Assembly (NCBI GenBank): GCA_026874595.1
Contig: CM049320.1
Coordinates: forward strand, 12,516,488-12,580,487
Source: Sipunculus nudus
Taxonomy: Eukaryota; Annelida; Sipuncula; Golfingiida; Sipunculidae
DNA length: 64,000 nt
Direction: 5' to 3'
The notes beneath the pieces were generated by a model. The model saw only the letters and a list, made by a program, of their open reading frames with translations, was not told the DNA's origin and made no database searches. Below are positions 24,169 to 37,125 of this stretch, piece by piece (within the stretch, counting starts at the first letter, position 1; each line of letters begins with the position of its first letter). The translations under genes were made by a program, and so were the position numbers.

Positions 24169-26605
24169 TTAGCGAGTGTTAAGGCTCTGATTGGAATTAT
24201 TTCAATAATATGATAAGTAGGTACAATATTATTAAATTAAAACTTGTAGAGCAGCATTTTTGTATATCAATTGTCAATGTGATTTGTATTGGGAACGTTG
24301 AAGTTACTTTTGAAAGTTTTTCATTTTCATTCAAGATATTTCAAAAAAGCAAATTTTGACTGACATATGAGGAAACCATTCTTACTGAATTTAATCTGTT
24401 CATGAATGCCCCTAATAATGTTTAAGCCTCCTTTTGAATAAATGAGTTTTAGGAACTCAACAGAGTTTCTAGTTTTTGTCAGTCTGCTGTCTCTGTCTGG
24501 AGAATGGCAATTCTAATACCACGTCTGCATTGTTCCCATATTTCATCTGATCTTACATCGCACTGGCAGCAGTCATAATAAGCATGCCGTCTCCGCTGCT
24601 AATAGGTACTCTTTGAATATAATTGTATTAATTTTTGCCTCGGCGCCTCAGATGAATGAGATGTCTTCTGAGAAACCCGCTCATTAATTCAAGAAATCAA
24701 CTGGTTTAACAAGCGAGGACACGGTACACCACTCTTTGAGTTTATTCTGAAAAAGGTCATTCTGGCAGTGCATGCATGGCTGTCACAGGTTCTTTTCCGT
24801 CCATGTCTCTCAAGCATGCTTGTTTGTCTGTGTTACACCAAAGGTGACAGGCCAGACCTCATCAGAATTACCTGGCAGATGAGGGGTTATTGTCTCTGCA
24901 TGGCTACTTATTCAATAAACTTGAGGTGTGGGTTTGAACTTGACTGTTGCAGGAAGGTGACTGCCTATTCCAGACTTTCACCCTAAGTCTTTAAATAATT
25001 GGGAAGATATGGGAGGTCCCTGCTTTCTGAGAATTCACAGGGACAAATCAAATCACAGCCGGGGTGGTTGCATCAATATCAGTGACAGGAGATGACAGTC
25101 AGTGTGATGAGCATGAGTAGTATCTGAAATGTTTCTGCATGAGACAGTGACTAGAAGTTTAAACCAGTGCTTGCTCTAAACCTGCATATATCATGGGAGA
25201 TGCTAAGTTAATAAGCCATATGGGGCAGATCCCAGATTTTGGAAAAGGAATGGTCCAACCAAGGAAGATTAAATGAAAACATAAAAATTGGATCAGAACC
25301 CTCCCTAGCGTCATGTTGACCCTCTGGCATTACAACGAGATTTCTAGCGCCAGAATGTCATTACATCTATGTCTGAGGAACGCATTAATGAAGATGCAAA
25401 TATTTTTGTGATTTCTGACAATGCTTCATGGCCTACAGATAAACTGTCAATCAACATAAACCAGACCAATTGTTAGCATTTTTTGTGTACTTTCTAATAA
25501 TACCAAACATGAGCAAGAAAAGTCCGTTTTTACCCAGCACATTGGTAAACCCTTTAGCGTGTTTGTTGAATTTATGACCGCATGAACACAAGCATGGCTC
25601 GCATGGGTTACAGGACGCAGGCAGCTTGCAGGCGATACAGGAAATGACCCGTGTCCACTGAGACAGTGTTTCAGTTTGGGTTGTGAGCTCACATGTATAC
25701 TTTTGTGTAAATTCATCATTTTTAGCATTATATTGAGATTATTGGCCGTTTACCACAATATGAATGCAACCTGATGCAAGACCACTGTGATACATTCCTA
25801 GATATAACTTGTATCACAACTCCAGTAGGCTTACCAGTCCAATTATCCGATTGCCTACTGAGTCGGGTTGTCACGGCTAAACCCCCCCCCCCCCAAAAAA
25901 AAAAAAAAAAAGGGTTGCAGTGGCTGAAGGGTTCAGAACCAGTGGCCCCCCTCTCTGATTCTGCCACTGTAGCCAATTGTTCTATATCAGGTCCTACCAC
26001 ACCAGCTATGTAAAAACTGGAACTTTCCCTAGGCCTATTAATTATACACCTGATGAATTCTTTGTATTATGGTATCAACCTTTTACCTGTTTATCAGCCT
26101 TAATACCTAATTTGATTTTCAGAAATGGAACACCAGTATGGGCAAGGGTAAGGATTCAAACATTTTTGGCTAATTAAAGTCCTGAGAGACTTTTTTATTA
26201 ACAAAGAACTTAAAGGGGTGATACTTTTTTATCAATTGTAATTGATTTGTGAGAATTAGAAACCCCTGACTGCTAGGTAGTGGTGTTTATTTTTTTTCAG
26301 TGATTGATACAAATGAGATTTATCTGTGCACGGCCGAGTATAGTTTTTTGATTTGAAACTGTCCGTTTCTTTGGGTATTAGTACAGCTGACTTGCATTCA
26401 TTTCGAATAATATCAAATCTTTTTAATCTGTAAATCAATGAAATCTGTATAATTTGTGATTTTACATGACAACTGTGCCATAACTTACTGTTTTTACTCA
26501 AGCCCACATCTGGGAGCCTTCCCAAAATAAAATTCACTTATGGAGTGGTCAACAAATTAAGTTTCCATGGATAATACAGGATACTATAATTAACTATATA
26601 CTTAA
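24169..26605. other. Unique non-coding stretch with homopolymers
   Basis: No gene is seen. The GC-richer segment 24480-24760 is non-repetitive and could be regulatory, without direct evidence. A run of 13 C followed by 17 A lies at 25882-25911; it separates two moderately GC-rich segments and accounts for the low-complexity open frames around it. Confidence 0.4.
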
Positions 26606-28163
26606 TTTTTAGTCTATAGTCGTGGTCCATTGTCGGTCGTCCATCGGGCCGTCAGTCTGTCCGTCCGTTCGTCCCTCCGTCCCTCCGTCCGTAGATGTGG
26701 CACGTTTTGAAACCGTAAGACCTAGGAATCCAAAATTCAGCATAATGTTAGATGTCCCCAAGATCTACTACCAAACCGAAAACTGGGTCTTTGCGACTTT
26801 GTTCCTTTGAGAAATTAAGGAAAAACCTCAATTTTTTATTAAAAACCTATTTTCACACTTCAGGACTGCCTAATATCAAAGCCACTCATCTGTTTTTCCT
26901 CTTATTTAACATACATATTCCTCTATTTAGTTCCTATGTACATGCCAGAAATTAGGTCTGTATTATATAATTAAAAAAAGTTATTGGCTCAAACATAATG
27001 CATTTTGTAAAAAATCAGGAAAGATATTTGATCACTTAACACAAAACATGTTAAAGCTAAGGACTTTTTTCCAGTAATATAACTTTAATTAATCAAAATT
27101 AAATTCTGTAACCAAAATTAGATGAAAATCTTTTAAATTTTTTAAAATATTAGCAAAAATAAAAAATTGGTACTTTAAATTTTGCCCAACTTTGACCATG
27201 GCACGTTTTTTTCTTGTAAGTACAGTTGATTTAATTTTCACAGCCAGTTTACATATGGATTTAATCTGATGAATTTTGAAATTTGATAGTATAAGCTTAA
27301 AAAATAGTCTAGCTATTGCAGTTTTTTAGAGGCCTTGATGTATTTGTATTTTCTAGCATCATGACCCCACTTTTGTTTGCTACAACTTTGCCTGGTAATC
27401 CAAAAATTGGCATAATGTTAGATGTCCCTAAGATCTCCTTCCAAGCCAAAAACTGGGTCTCTGTGACTTTTTTTTATTTGAGAAATTAAGGAAAACCTCA
27501 ATTTTTTTATGAAAATCATTTTTACACTTCAGGAATGCCTTATATCAAAACCTATGATCTGAATTTGATCATATTAAAAATTGCATATTCTTCCATACAT
27601 TTCCTATCTACATTCCAAAAATTAGGTCAGTATTGCGTAATTTGTTGAACTTATGGGCCCAAACATAATGCAACTTGAAAAAAATAAGGAAATATATTTA
27701 CTCACTCAACATAATAATTCTTGAAGCTAGAGACTTTTTTTTTCAGGGATTTAACTTCATTTAATCAAGATCCAATTGTACACCGAAAATTAGATCTGAA
27801 TTTTGCAAGTAATTAGCATAAATATAAAATCAGTACCTTAAATTTGCCCAACTTTGGCCATGGCACGTTTTTTTCCAGTATGTACTGTGGATTTTTATAT
27901 TCACAGCAGGTACACACAAGGATTTAATCTGTTAAAATCTTGAATTTTAAAATAAAAGCTAAAAAATTAGGCTAGTTATTGATTTTTTGTGGAGGCTCTT
28001 GTTGTATTTCCTTACATTGTCAAGCAGCCCACTTAGGGGTCACTGTAGGTCATTCAGTATAGCTCTCTGTGCCCAGGGTGTTGTTATGTAATCCCATCTC
28101 TCCTGCAAGCCCTCTCTCTTTGTTGAGCTAATTCAGGCTGTCTGCAGTTAATACCACAGGGAG

Positions 28164-28196
<33 letters not shown>

Positions 28197-28701
28197 TCCC
28201 CCCCCCCCCCCCCCCAATTATGTTAGTAAATGCTAATTGACTAGATTTAAGAAGATATAAATACTTTGTAGCATTTGTCTCTCTTAAAGTTGGCCGGGCC
28301 TAGGTGTGAATAATACTATTAAACTTAATTTTAAAATCAGAAATATTGGTCAAACTTTGTGGAAATAATTTTTAAATCATATGGCCATATATTTAACTAT
28401 TGAAAACTTAATTTCTTCACACATTCTTTGTTTATCAAATGTAACTCTCATATAACACTTACCATTGGCCATTTTTCCCTTGATGCATCATAAAATGGTT
28501 TCAGGCCACACGTTTATTACACAGTGCATATGTTTTAGCTTATGTCCATTATTCTATAATCTGCAGAGTTTAATTTTTGCAGCTCCATTTTCTCTTTGCT
28601 TTTGAAATGCTAATATATATAAACCAAAAGAAATAAGAATATTTTGTATTTGCTAATATTTTCCAAAATTCAGCTGAGCGATGTGACCCATGGGTCCCTT
28701 G
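26606..28701 (+). mobile_element. Family A element 4 (5' hairpin lost)
   Basis: The body matches copy 1 from TATAGTCGTGGTCCATTG onward, with GTCCGTC units at 26655-26692. The core unit is present twice, about 662 bp apart (GGCACG at 27200 and 27862). The T-tract is followed directly by AGTCTATAGT, so the 5' hairpin is missing. The 3' end has CAGCTGAGC, the hairpin GACCCATGGGTC (28685-28696) and CTTG (28698-28701) abutting TT. A CT/C tract lies at 28161-28215. Confidence 0.78.
28161..28215. repeat. (CT)n followed by an 18-base C run
   Basis: A CT dinucleotide tract of about 37 bp continues into poly-C. It is purine-pyrimidine asymmetric and able to form triplex or C-rich structures. Confidence 0.95.
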
Positions 28702-28703
28702 TT

Positions 28704-31673
28704 TTACTAATGTCAGCTTCAAAATTATAATTTCTGAATCATCATTCTGGCATTAACTTATGCATTCATCAAGTTATTAACTGGTAAACTGCACCATTAT
28801 AATCTTACTTTTGCCTAGTCACGTTTGAGAGTGCAACATACATCAGCTGAAAATGTTTCCAACTTTAGTGGCCAACATTCAGTTAAAGTGTGCATGCAGG
28901 CCCAGTCTGCAGGGCATTAACAATTTATCAAAAGTTTTTTTTTAAACAAATTGCAAAACTGTTACACAGCAGCGTGTGTGAACAGGTGTCTGTGAGGGGA
29001 GAGTATCAAATAAAAGCTTTTGTGGAAAAAGCTCACGGTTCTTTTGAAGTTAATGGTGTGTATGCAGCTTTCTCGCAGATTTTTTCTCCAGGGGATCACT
29101 TTCCACTGTGAAATGATTAAGTATTCTACCTGATGTCTCCAGGTAGTCTGTCTGTCACTGTTTGAAATGTCCTCTAAGTGAAGCCAGTTTTTGTGGTCTG
29201 AAGAGGCGTATAGAATATGTCACAAGAGATGGTTTAATATACTTCTCATCTCAGAAGGACAGTGGGAATAATGTTAGGAAGGTATAGAAATACTAATGAT
29301 TTAAAAAATATATAATAAATTGGTATATTTAGTAAAACCTTTTAGTGTCAAACTCACTTAAGTTAAACTAGCATTCATTGTGTCTGTGCTGTTTCACTTT
29401 CTGCAATTTTACTTGTGACATCCAAAATGGTTTTAGTTCCTTTTTCAAAAGATGGCAGGACTGACTACTTCTTGAGATACTTTGTGGGGAATACATTAGT
29501 CAGGGTTTAATGAGGGCATGGAAATGAAAAGTCCCCCAAGGGCAGTCATGAATCTACCAGTATCTGCTGGAAGAAGTTCATGATAAAAAAATATCACAAG
29601 TTCTACTTTTACCAGTATGTTGCCTGATTTAATGACCATCTGCATCACATTTCATATGATTTACACAAGTTTTAGACCTTACACATAACAAAATGTTTCC
29701 TGTTATTGACAGGTTTCACTGTCAGTGTGCACATTAAGAGCTGTAGGGTACTATAGAATAAAACAAAACTGCTGGAATGTTTGTATCTTGTGACTTAAGT
29801 TTCTCATTTATCACGCAATAAACGCCACTATAATGAAGTCACATGATCCTTAAGATTTCCACTTTTATGTCTGTAGAAAAATATAAATCTTTTCTCCCTC
29901 TATCAATGTGTTGTTTTACAAAGCAAAAACAAGAGTTTATGAATCTCATTGCCTTGCAGTGTCATCCAAAATGATGTCAAAATGCCATGTTCACTTAGTC
30001 TCAAAAACAACATTTGACCACAAACTTCTGTCACACAGAAAGTCTTATATATCACACTTTATTTAAAGATGCCAGATTTGAGCTATACTATTATTTTGGT
30101 TTTCATATTTTGTAAGTCATGTTATCAGCAGGTGTACTCATTAAAAAATTGCTGCCATTATGGCAACAAGTACATCTTTCAGTTTCCCTTTTCATGACTT
30201 AATAAATGTAAATGCCATTTAAAGACATTTATTAAAAATGTATCCAATGTTGTGGAGTACTTGTAAGAGACTTTCTTTCAAAGTTTTTCCTAAGTACCAG
30301 TATTTGTAAGTTTAAAAAATATTAATAGTTTGTATATCCTGTTACGTAAAAAGAAAAGTAGGCATTGCAGTTTAACAAACATAAACCTTGTTTTTAATAT
30401 ATCAAGAAGAGCACTGTCAGTTCCAAGAAAAACTTTTGGAAAAAGTAGCTAGTGGTTTTCATAAGGTTCATTGGGTTTTGCTTGTTTTTCAGTAAATCAA
30501 GACAGATGATAAGGTTTTGTTTCTCGCCCCCATGACCTTCATTTCAAGATGCTTTAGGTAGATTTAGGTCCTTTTTTATTGCAGCTGAAGAGACTGATTT
30601 GCATATTTTTCAAGAACTCCACATCTTGATAACAAGGATTTGTTTGAAGGTGGCATCTGGTTCAATGGCATAGACATAGTTTGGTCATGGTCCTCATTTT
30701 TCTTTGCTCATTCGTAATTTATTGACAGATCCACTACCATGTCCAATATTTTGTTATTATAAAATGTGAGAGGCCAGCATCAGTGTCACAGATTTCTCTA
30801 CAAAAAAATTGTTCCCTTATCTAGTGAATTATGATCATTGTTTATTACATGACATCTGGGTAATTAAACAGATGTAAATAAGCTTTAAAAAATTACCATC
30901 TATATGTAAGAATTTGTAACAATACAGCTAGGTTTTTGGTATTTTTATATATAAAACACTGATATTAAAATACAGTTCAATAAATCTTAAAGAAAATAAA
31001 TGTATTCTGATGCAATACAAGAGGTGAAAAATGTCTGAGCTTTAACTGTGGCCTCATCTGTGATCCTTATTTCCTGTATTCATGTTTAACAAGTAAAGCA
31101 TTTAGAAATTATTTGACCAAGGAACTTCTAACTTCAGAGACCAGAGAGATCCTGAGATCAGGATGACCTATATTCTGAATATCAAAGATCATATATATTG
31201 TTTAAATCTGCTGGATCATTGACCAAAATATATTCCTGTATTAACCTGCACATTTGGTACACTGTCAGCAGCTTTCAACAGAAGTTATATGATTGCTAGT
31301 GGAAAATTTATTAATTAATTTTATACAAACATCACTATACTGCTTCAAAACCCTCTGAAAAAAGATTGTTCATGGTCTGATCTCCAAATCAAATTCATTT
31401 TGCTTCCTTCTTTGAATATGTTGATTAGTTCTATTTAAATCAGTTATTAAAATATAAATAATAAAACATATGTAGCATTGAAATTGTATATCATAACAGG
31501 AATGGTGATGCAAATATCACATATATGTGATGATAATTGTTTCTAGTTTCTTTTACTACAGCTTGCTTAATCATTAGTATGCTATTTCTTCTTGTAATAT
31601 CAAGTCCACCAAGTTCCTAGCAAATGTGAACACCTCTGATAACAAAAATATCATCACTTATTAGCTAAACTAG
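28704..31673. other. Unique AT-rich non-coding stretch
   Basis: About 3 kb with no gene and no repeat end I can recognise, apart from whatever body belongs to the 3' element end at 31674-31705. Confidence 0.4.
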
Positions 31674-31705
31674 TCAGCTGGGTGTCATGACCCATGGGTC
31701 CCTTG
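31674..31705 (+). mobile_element. Family A 3' end, no matching 5' end (copy 5)
   Basis: CAGCTGGGTGTCAT, the perfect hairpin GACCCATGGGTC (31689-31700), then CTTG (31702-31705) abutting TT. No family A 5' end or recognisable core was found in the 3 kb upstream. It is either a truncated copy or one with a different body. Confidence 0.6.
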
Positions 31706-31707
31706 TT

Positions 31708-32976
31708 ACAGTTTTTGAGCACAAAAAAGCAACACTTGGGTGATATATACATCTTGATTTCCTCTCTGGGATAGGAATTATCCAAGCATAGATAAGGGTA
31801 TTGTTTCGTAAAGACAACTGTGGGATGAGTACCGTCCCTCGGGAGATGTTAAATCAGAGGCCCAGCTTCACCGTGGAGACGGCAGGTAAACCTCTGCCAT
31901 ACATCAAGTATACTCGTTTTGTAAAACTTTTTACTGCTAGCCATTCCGCTTGAACTTTTCCTCGGTAAGACAAAAGACAAAATAATTAAATTCTTGTCTT
32001 ATGCAATATTCACACGCCTGCTTCCTCCTAGCAATTCCTCTGCCTATACTTACATGTAATATTGATGGCATTGTGATGGTTTAGCCACTTGGGGACTAAT
32101 TTAGGGATCTTGTGGGAATTAATAAAAAACGTGGGCTTCTTCCTAGGGCGGCAGCCTCTGAATTTTCCATGGACAGCAACTGCTCTTGTCTGCTGGTTAC
32201 CAACCCTGCAGTAATTATTGATAACTACCTGTGAATAATCCTACACTTATTATTCTATGTTTTTACTTTAGGACACTGGTTTAGGCGAATTTTTCTGCTA
32301 TATTGAAAATGTTATATGTAAGACATCAACAAAAATGGTCGGGGATATGAACAACCAAATCTTAATTTTCCCTTGCTGGTTGCAGAGCCTAGGTGTAAAA
32401 ATGAGATGGCAAATGCGATTAACCTTTTTATGGGAACATTAAACATGGGTCCTTTGGTCCTACACTGAATGACTACTCGATTGATCGTCCACACACAGTC
32501 CTTTCTTTGTGCACGTTAACTCTGACGACTCGTATGTGACATCTCGTAAAGCAAGCTAAAAATAGTCAAGTAGAAAACTCGGAGAATATGTCATCCATTT
32601 GTGAGTGTTTCCGATGGCGGCTTCAAAGGGGCGGCCACTTTGTTTTGCTGGTCATGTAGAATGTGTAATGTATTATTGAGAATCTTATAACACTTTCGTG
32701 TTTCTGTCATATCTTTATCTCTCACAGCTTTATTTATGCAGCTGTTTGAACTCCTTTTCTTTTCCTTGATATTCTTGCTTGGTGCTTTTACTATCACATC
32801 TAATGCTTTGTACCTGTAGTTAAGAGGTTAATGGGAAATTTCTTTCTTATAATCAGTTTGAATTTTTCTCACTGAAGTTGAATCACACTTTTTCATAGAA
32901 AAAAAAATTACCAGTACTATTGAAGTCTTAAAGCAAGCAGATTCATGTGGATATTGGTGGTACATGTACTTAATTT

Positions 32977-32979
<3 letters not shown>
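31708..32979. other. Non-coding stretch, GC-richer, possible exon remnant
   Basis: The segment 31760-32180 is less AT-rich than its surroundings and non-repetitive. On the minus strand a frame runs through 33046-32828 and continues in the same frame at 32797-32591, interrupted only by one TAA at 32830-32828. The lower part is lysine-rich and ends in TGA. I recognise no domain, and chance is possible. Confidence 0.3.

Positions 32980-33042
<63 letters not shown>
32980..33042. repeat. (TA)n microsatellite
   Basis: About 62 bp of uninterrupted TA dinucleotides. Confidence 0.97.
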
Positions 33043-33043
<1 letters not shown>

Positions 33044-36000
33044 CAACTATAAAGTATAAGTCTAGATAATCAAAGTTATAATTTTCAAATAACCATTACC
33101 AACCAGGCAGAAATTTATAAAAATGTCAATACAGCTTCTTAATCTCAGTGTTGCTTTATTTCTGTTCATTTACATAGTTATAGAGATCATATTACATGAT
33201 AAATCTTATATCACATAAACAGTGGGATGTACTAAATTAATATAGCAGTTATTTACTGGAAAACCTGTTATGCTTATCAACACCATCTAATGTCCATTGA
33301 GTAAAAAATATTTGACCAAAGTTGATGTTGATAATGGAGAGTTCCTAAGCCACAGGAAAATGTAAATGAGTTAATTAGAATGTTAGGTAATACAACTAAT
33401 TCTACCATGAACGGCAGGATGTACACCTCCAACACTATAGCTAGGTTAATGTAACAAAAAACATTTATAACAAAATATGATGATATGTGGGCTCTGCTCA
33501 ACAGCTGATATATCACTATAAATTACATGATTAATGATGGGCTGATTGCTGGGTCTTCACTGAGCAGTGCAATATTTGGTATTAATTGTGATAGTTTTTA
33601 TTTCAAAGCTGATGATAAAATTAAATAATCTCTGAATAAGTATCTTTTCAGACATTCTTTTCTCTCCGTAAGTGCTAGCATGATGTTTTTAGTAGTATTC
33701 CTCTTAACATATCCTTTTGCCCGTTTTCAATTCTGCTGTGTTACAGTGTCAGATGGCCCCCTGAATAATTCTCTGTTAGACCTGGAATTCTGTAGGATGT
33801 ACAGAGGAGGTTCTAATTGGTATTGTCTGACAAAAGTGACAAGTTATCTCTTGCTTTATTGTCCAACAATAAGTCTTGTGATGTTAACAGCAGAAGATCG
33901 TATTGTCTATGGCGTGTCTACAGATAACAGCCAGTTTAAGTCCTCCACATGCTGGCCATATCACCTGTAGTCGGTCACGTCTTCTCATTCAGCCACTTGC
34001 GTAATCTGGACGATATACACTTGGCCACCTGGTGGTCACACCAATTATACTTAGTTGCTTCATTTTGTTCTTGACATAAATTTATTTACATTGTCACAGG
34101 AGCACCATATGACAGACCCAAGAGTTTCCTGAATCAGCTTCTTCTTCATTCAAAATTAAATTGTTCTAATATCTTTGGAAGTTGGTTAAAATGGCTCAGG
34201 CAGGGAATCATATGGTTGCTTCAGAATTTGGATAGTCCAGGAATTTGTAAAACTTAAAAATCCTTTAAATTTTCAGAAACTGCAGGTACTGCTCTTTCCA
34301 TTTCGATATGAAAATTAAAACAAATACAATGAAGAAGTTACTTGATATAATGTTCAAAACACTTTGTGAGCGTTTATTAAATTAGTCATTTTATTGATAC
34401 TGTATATAACAGCTGACCACGGGATATATACTTATACAATCCTTGTAATTTTACACAATGAAATGTTGAACAAATATAGTGTAACACTAACAGCCTTAAA
34501 TCTCTTGTTGCTCCTCCTGTAGTTAGTCTTCTCTTAGTGAGTCCCAACTCTGAGTTGACAGGTTAATGTTAAGTATGTCGCACACCTTAGTTTTACAGTG
34601 GCCTCATATTCCTGGTCAGCAAGGCTTTGATGATTAGAGTTGAGTCAGCCACTTTAATATTCCTGCACTTTTCATTAGAAACATTTGATCTTTCTGACTG
34701 GAGTGAGAAAATTGTGTGAACTTTTAACATTTCTGGATCAGTGAAATTCTGCAGGAAAAATTTCTGAAGGGGAAACCATGCAGCGACTGAGAAAAACACA
34801 ACAAAAAATTTTAAAGAAATTCTACAACTTTACAACCTTACACTTTATGTCTGACAAGCTAAGCCAGAAAGTTTGAAGGATTTTAAAAGATTTATCTTGA
34901 AAGTAATTTTTTTGTGGACTTTGTCTTTTTAACTTTGGTTGAGTTGGGTGGTAATTGATGAATGTGTTCAGTTGACTTCAGGTTAGGTCATTACCATAAA
35001 AGGTCATTACCATAAAGATTTACAACACTGCTGACTCTAACTGATCGACAGTACCTGTTTCACAATAAGAATGTTATGTTGGGCAACAAAGGAACGTAAC
35101 AATGGTCTCCAGAGACTCATCAAATCAGAGACACAGTGTCACATAAAAAACATTGCCTGCTTCTCTGCCAGGAGTTGTACAATAAATACCATGTTAGTTT
35201 CACAGGCCTTCATTGGAGCAAACATGAAAGAAATTTTCTCCTATCATATATATATATGTATAAAGACATTCTTTGTAATACATATACCTTATTACTATTT
35301 TCAGCTTATATTTAAATATTTCATCTGGATACCATTTTCTCAAGATTCTGGTTATAGAAAGAAATGTATGAGTCAGGATGAAAAATTGCTAGTGCTGGAT
35401 GCAGGTAATTGATTGATGTGATCCGTGTCTAAGTATGGTACAAGTGTGCTTGACCCTGAGTAAATCCTACTGTAATTATATAGACAGGGCTCAGCGGAAC
35501 GTGAACATCAACGTCTGACCAAATCACGGCTTCTTCTCGTTGTAAACCCGGTGGGAACCATTAAACTAGAGCTATGCCTCAAGATGCGACACTCTCCTAG
35601 ACTCCTTAAGCCTACACAGCGATGCCAGCAAAGGTCAAGACACCAACAGGGCATAAAGGGCCAGCCAGGGATGAAACGTTTAATGCCATGGTCCTTTACA
35701 GCGTGAAATGTGGCGGAAGATTAATTTTCTATCACTCCATTGGCAAAACCCTTCCCTGATAGTTTGGAAAACTGTAAGCATTTGTTGGATTTGCTTAATT
35801 TTTTATCAATCCTCATTTCCATGTAGCGTGAAAAATAATTTTCCATTATAATGCACAGGCTGAATGATTGATAACATTTCACCAGATTTTATCTGGGGCT
35901 CTTTGCTAATCTAATTACTTGTCATATGACTTCACTTATTAGCCTGTGACACTGGCAGGGTTGGAATAAAGAAAGGTTAATTTCAGTGACTGCTACTGAT

Positions 36001-36611
36001 ACATTTGGTACTTTATTCTTTCCTTTTATGTGTCATTATTTTTACCTTCTTATTGGATGTATTTTATTGCCTACTGACATTGACAGGTTTTGCAGAAGCA
36101 CTGAAGTTTATTAAAATACAGTTAAGAACAGTCAGGGGGAATCAACTGGCCTACCATTAGACTCCTTAGAAGGTTAATTTTATTGTCCATCTAATTTAAG
36201 TCACAAAATTAATATTTTCTTGTTTAATGGACATCGTGTCTGAATGAAAACATTAACCACTAATAACTTAGGCTGCAGGTGATATAGTGCAAATCTGGGA
36301 TGAACAAAAGGTCAATGGTAATGATTTGCAGATTTTGACAAATCATACCCTCTTGCAGGTGACTGACGGTTCAGTTGAACTTTGTTTCACTGTGTAGCCA
36401 TATCCTGTAACAACCATATGTTATGCTTCCTCATGCAAGTTCACTGATCATTTACACTTAACTGCATTGGCAGATGTTCTTGAACATACAAAAGTGCACC
36501 AAAAGAAAGACTGTTGCCCCTCACCCCTAGATAAAAATTAAACCAGTTGTATGTAATTCTCTGAGATATTTGTCATATCTTCTTGTCAGTGCTGCTGTAA
36601 CATACTCCATG
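33043..36611. other. Unique AT-rich non-coding stretch
   Basis: No gene is seen. The segment 35480-35760 is GC-richer, has several CpGs and no repeat signature, and is a weak candidate for a regulatory element. The open frames in this stretch, including 113 codons at 35071-35412, show no domain. Confidence 0.4.
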
Positions 36612-37125
36612 GAGGGGATAACCATTGATTAGCATAAGAAAAGTGCAAATGGTGATGCAAGCAAGAAATTTGGCACATAGACTGCTTGTTACCAATATTA
36701 AAAAAAAAGGCCTAACCACTGAGAATTATGAGAAATTCCAAGATGGCCATCATTTTTAAAAATGACTGCCAATGACATCCACGTTTCCCAAAAATGATCC
36801 TGAAGGCTGGACTCCCATCAAATTATTATTAAATTTTAATTGTCTGGCTCCAATATTCTTTTTAGTAGACATCAATTATTTTTTAACAGAAACTTCAATG
36901 TAATTAATCCAAGATGGCCACTATTTTTCAAGATGGCCACCATTATTGACAACTCTTCAAAGGATGTACAACCTTGAAAAAACATGTCTTGTAACATATC
37001 GATTTGTGGTAATCCCATCATTCTCATCTTTATGCCTTTATTTTTATTCAGGGTATAATATGAAGAGCCTTTGTGCCAAATTTTATGCTTGCATCACCAT
37101 TTGCACTTTTTTAGTATCCCGCCTC
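36612..37125. mobile_element. Family H MITE with long inverted ends
   Basis: Left GAGGGGATA and right TATCCCGCCTC bracket about 514 bp. Inside each edge lies a near-identical inverted block of about 36 bp, containing GTGCAAATGGTGATGCAAGC and ATTTGGCACA, at 36641-36678 and 37068-37109. The interior has three copies of CAAGATGGCCa/c (near 36740, 36910 and 36929). No coding sequence is seen. The long terminal repeats mark a non-autonomous DNA transposon; the superfamily is unknown because the target duplication is not clear. Confidence 0.75.

Noticed and set aside
35071-35412. A 113-codon plus-strand open frame
   Set aside because: Composition resembles translated AT-rich DNA, with no domain and no supporting signals.
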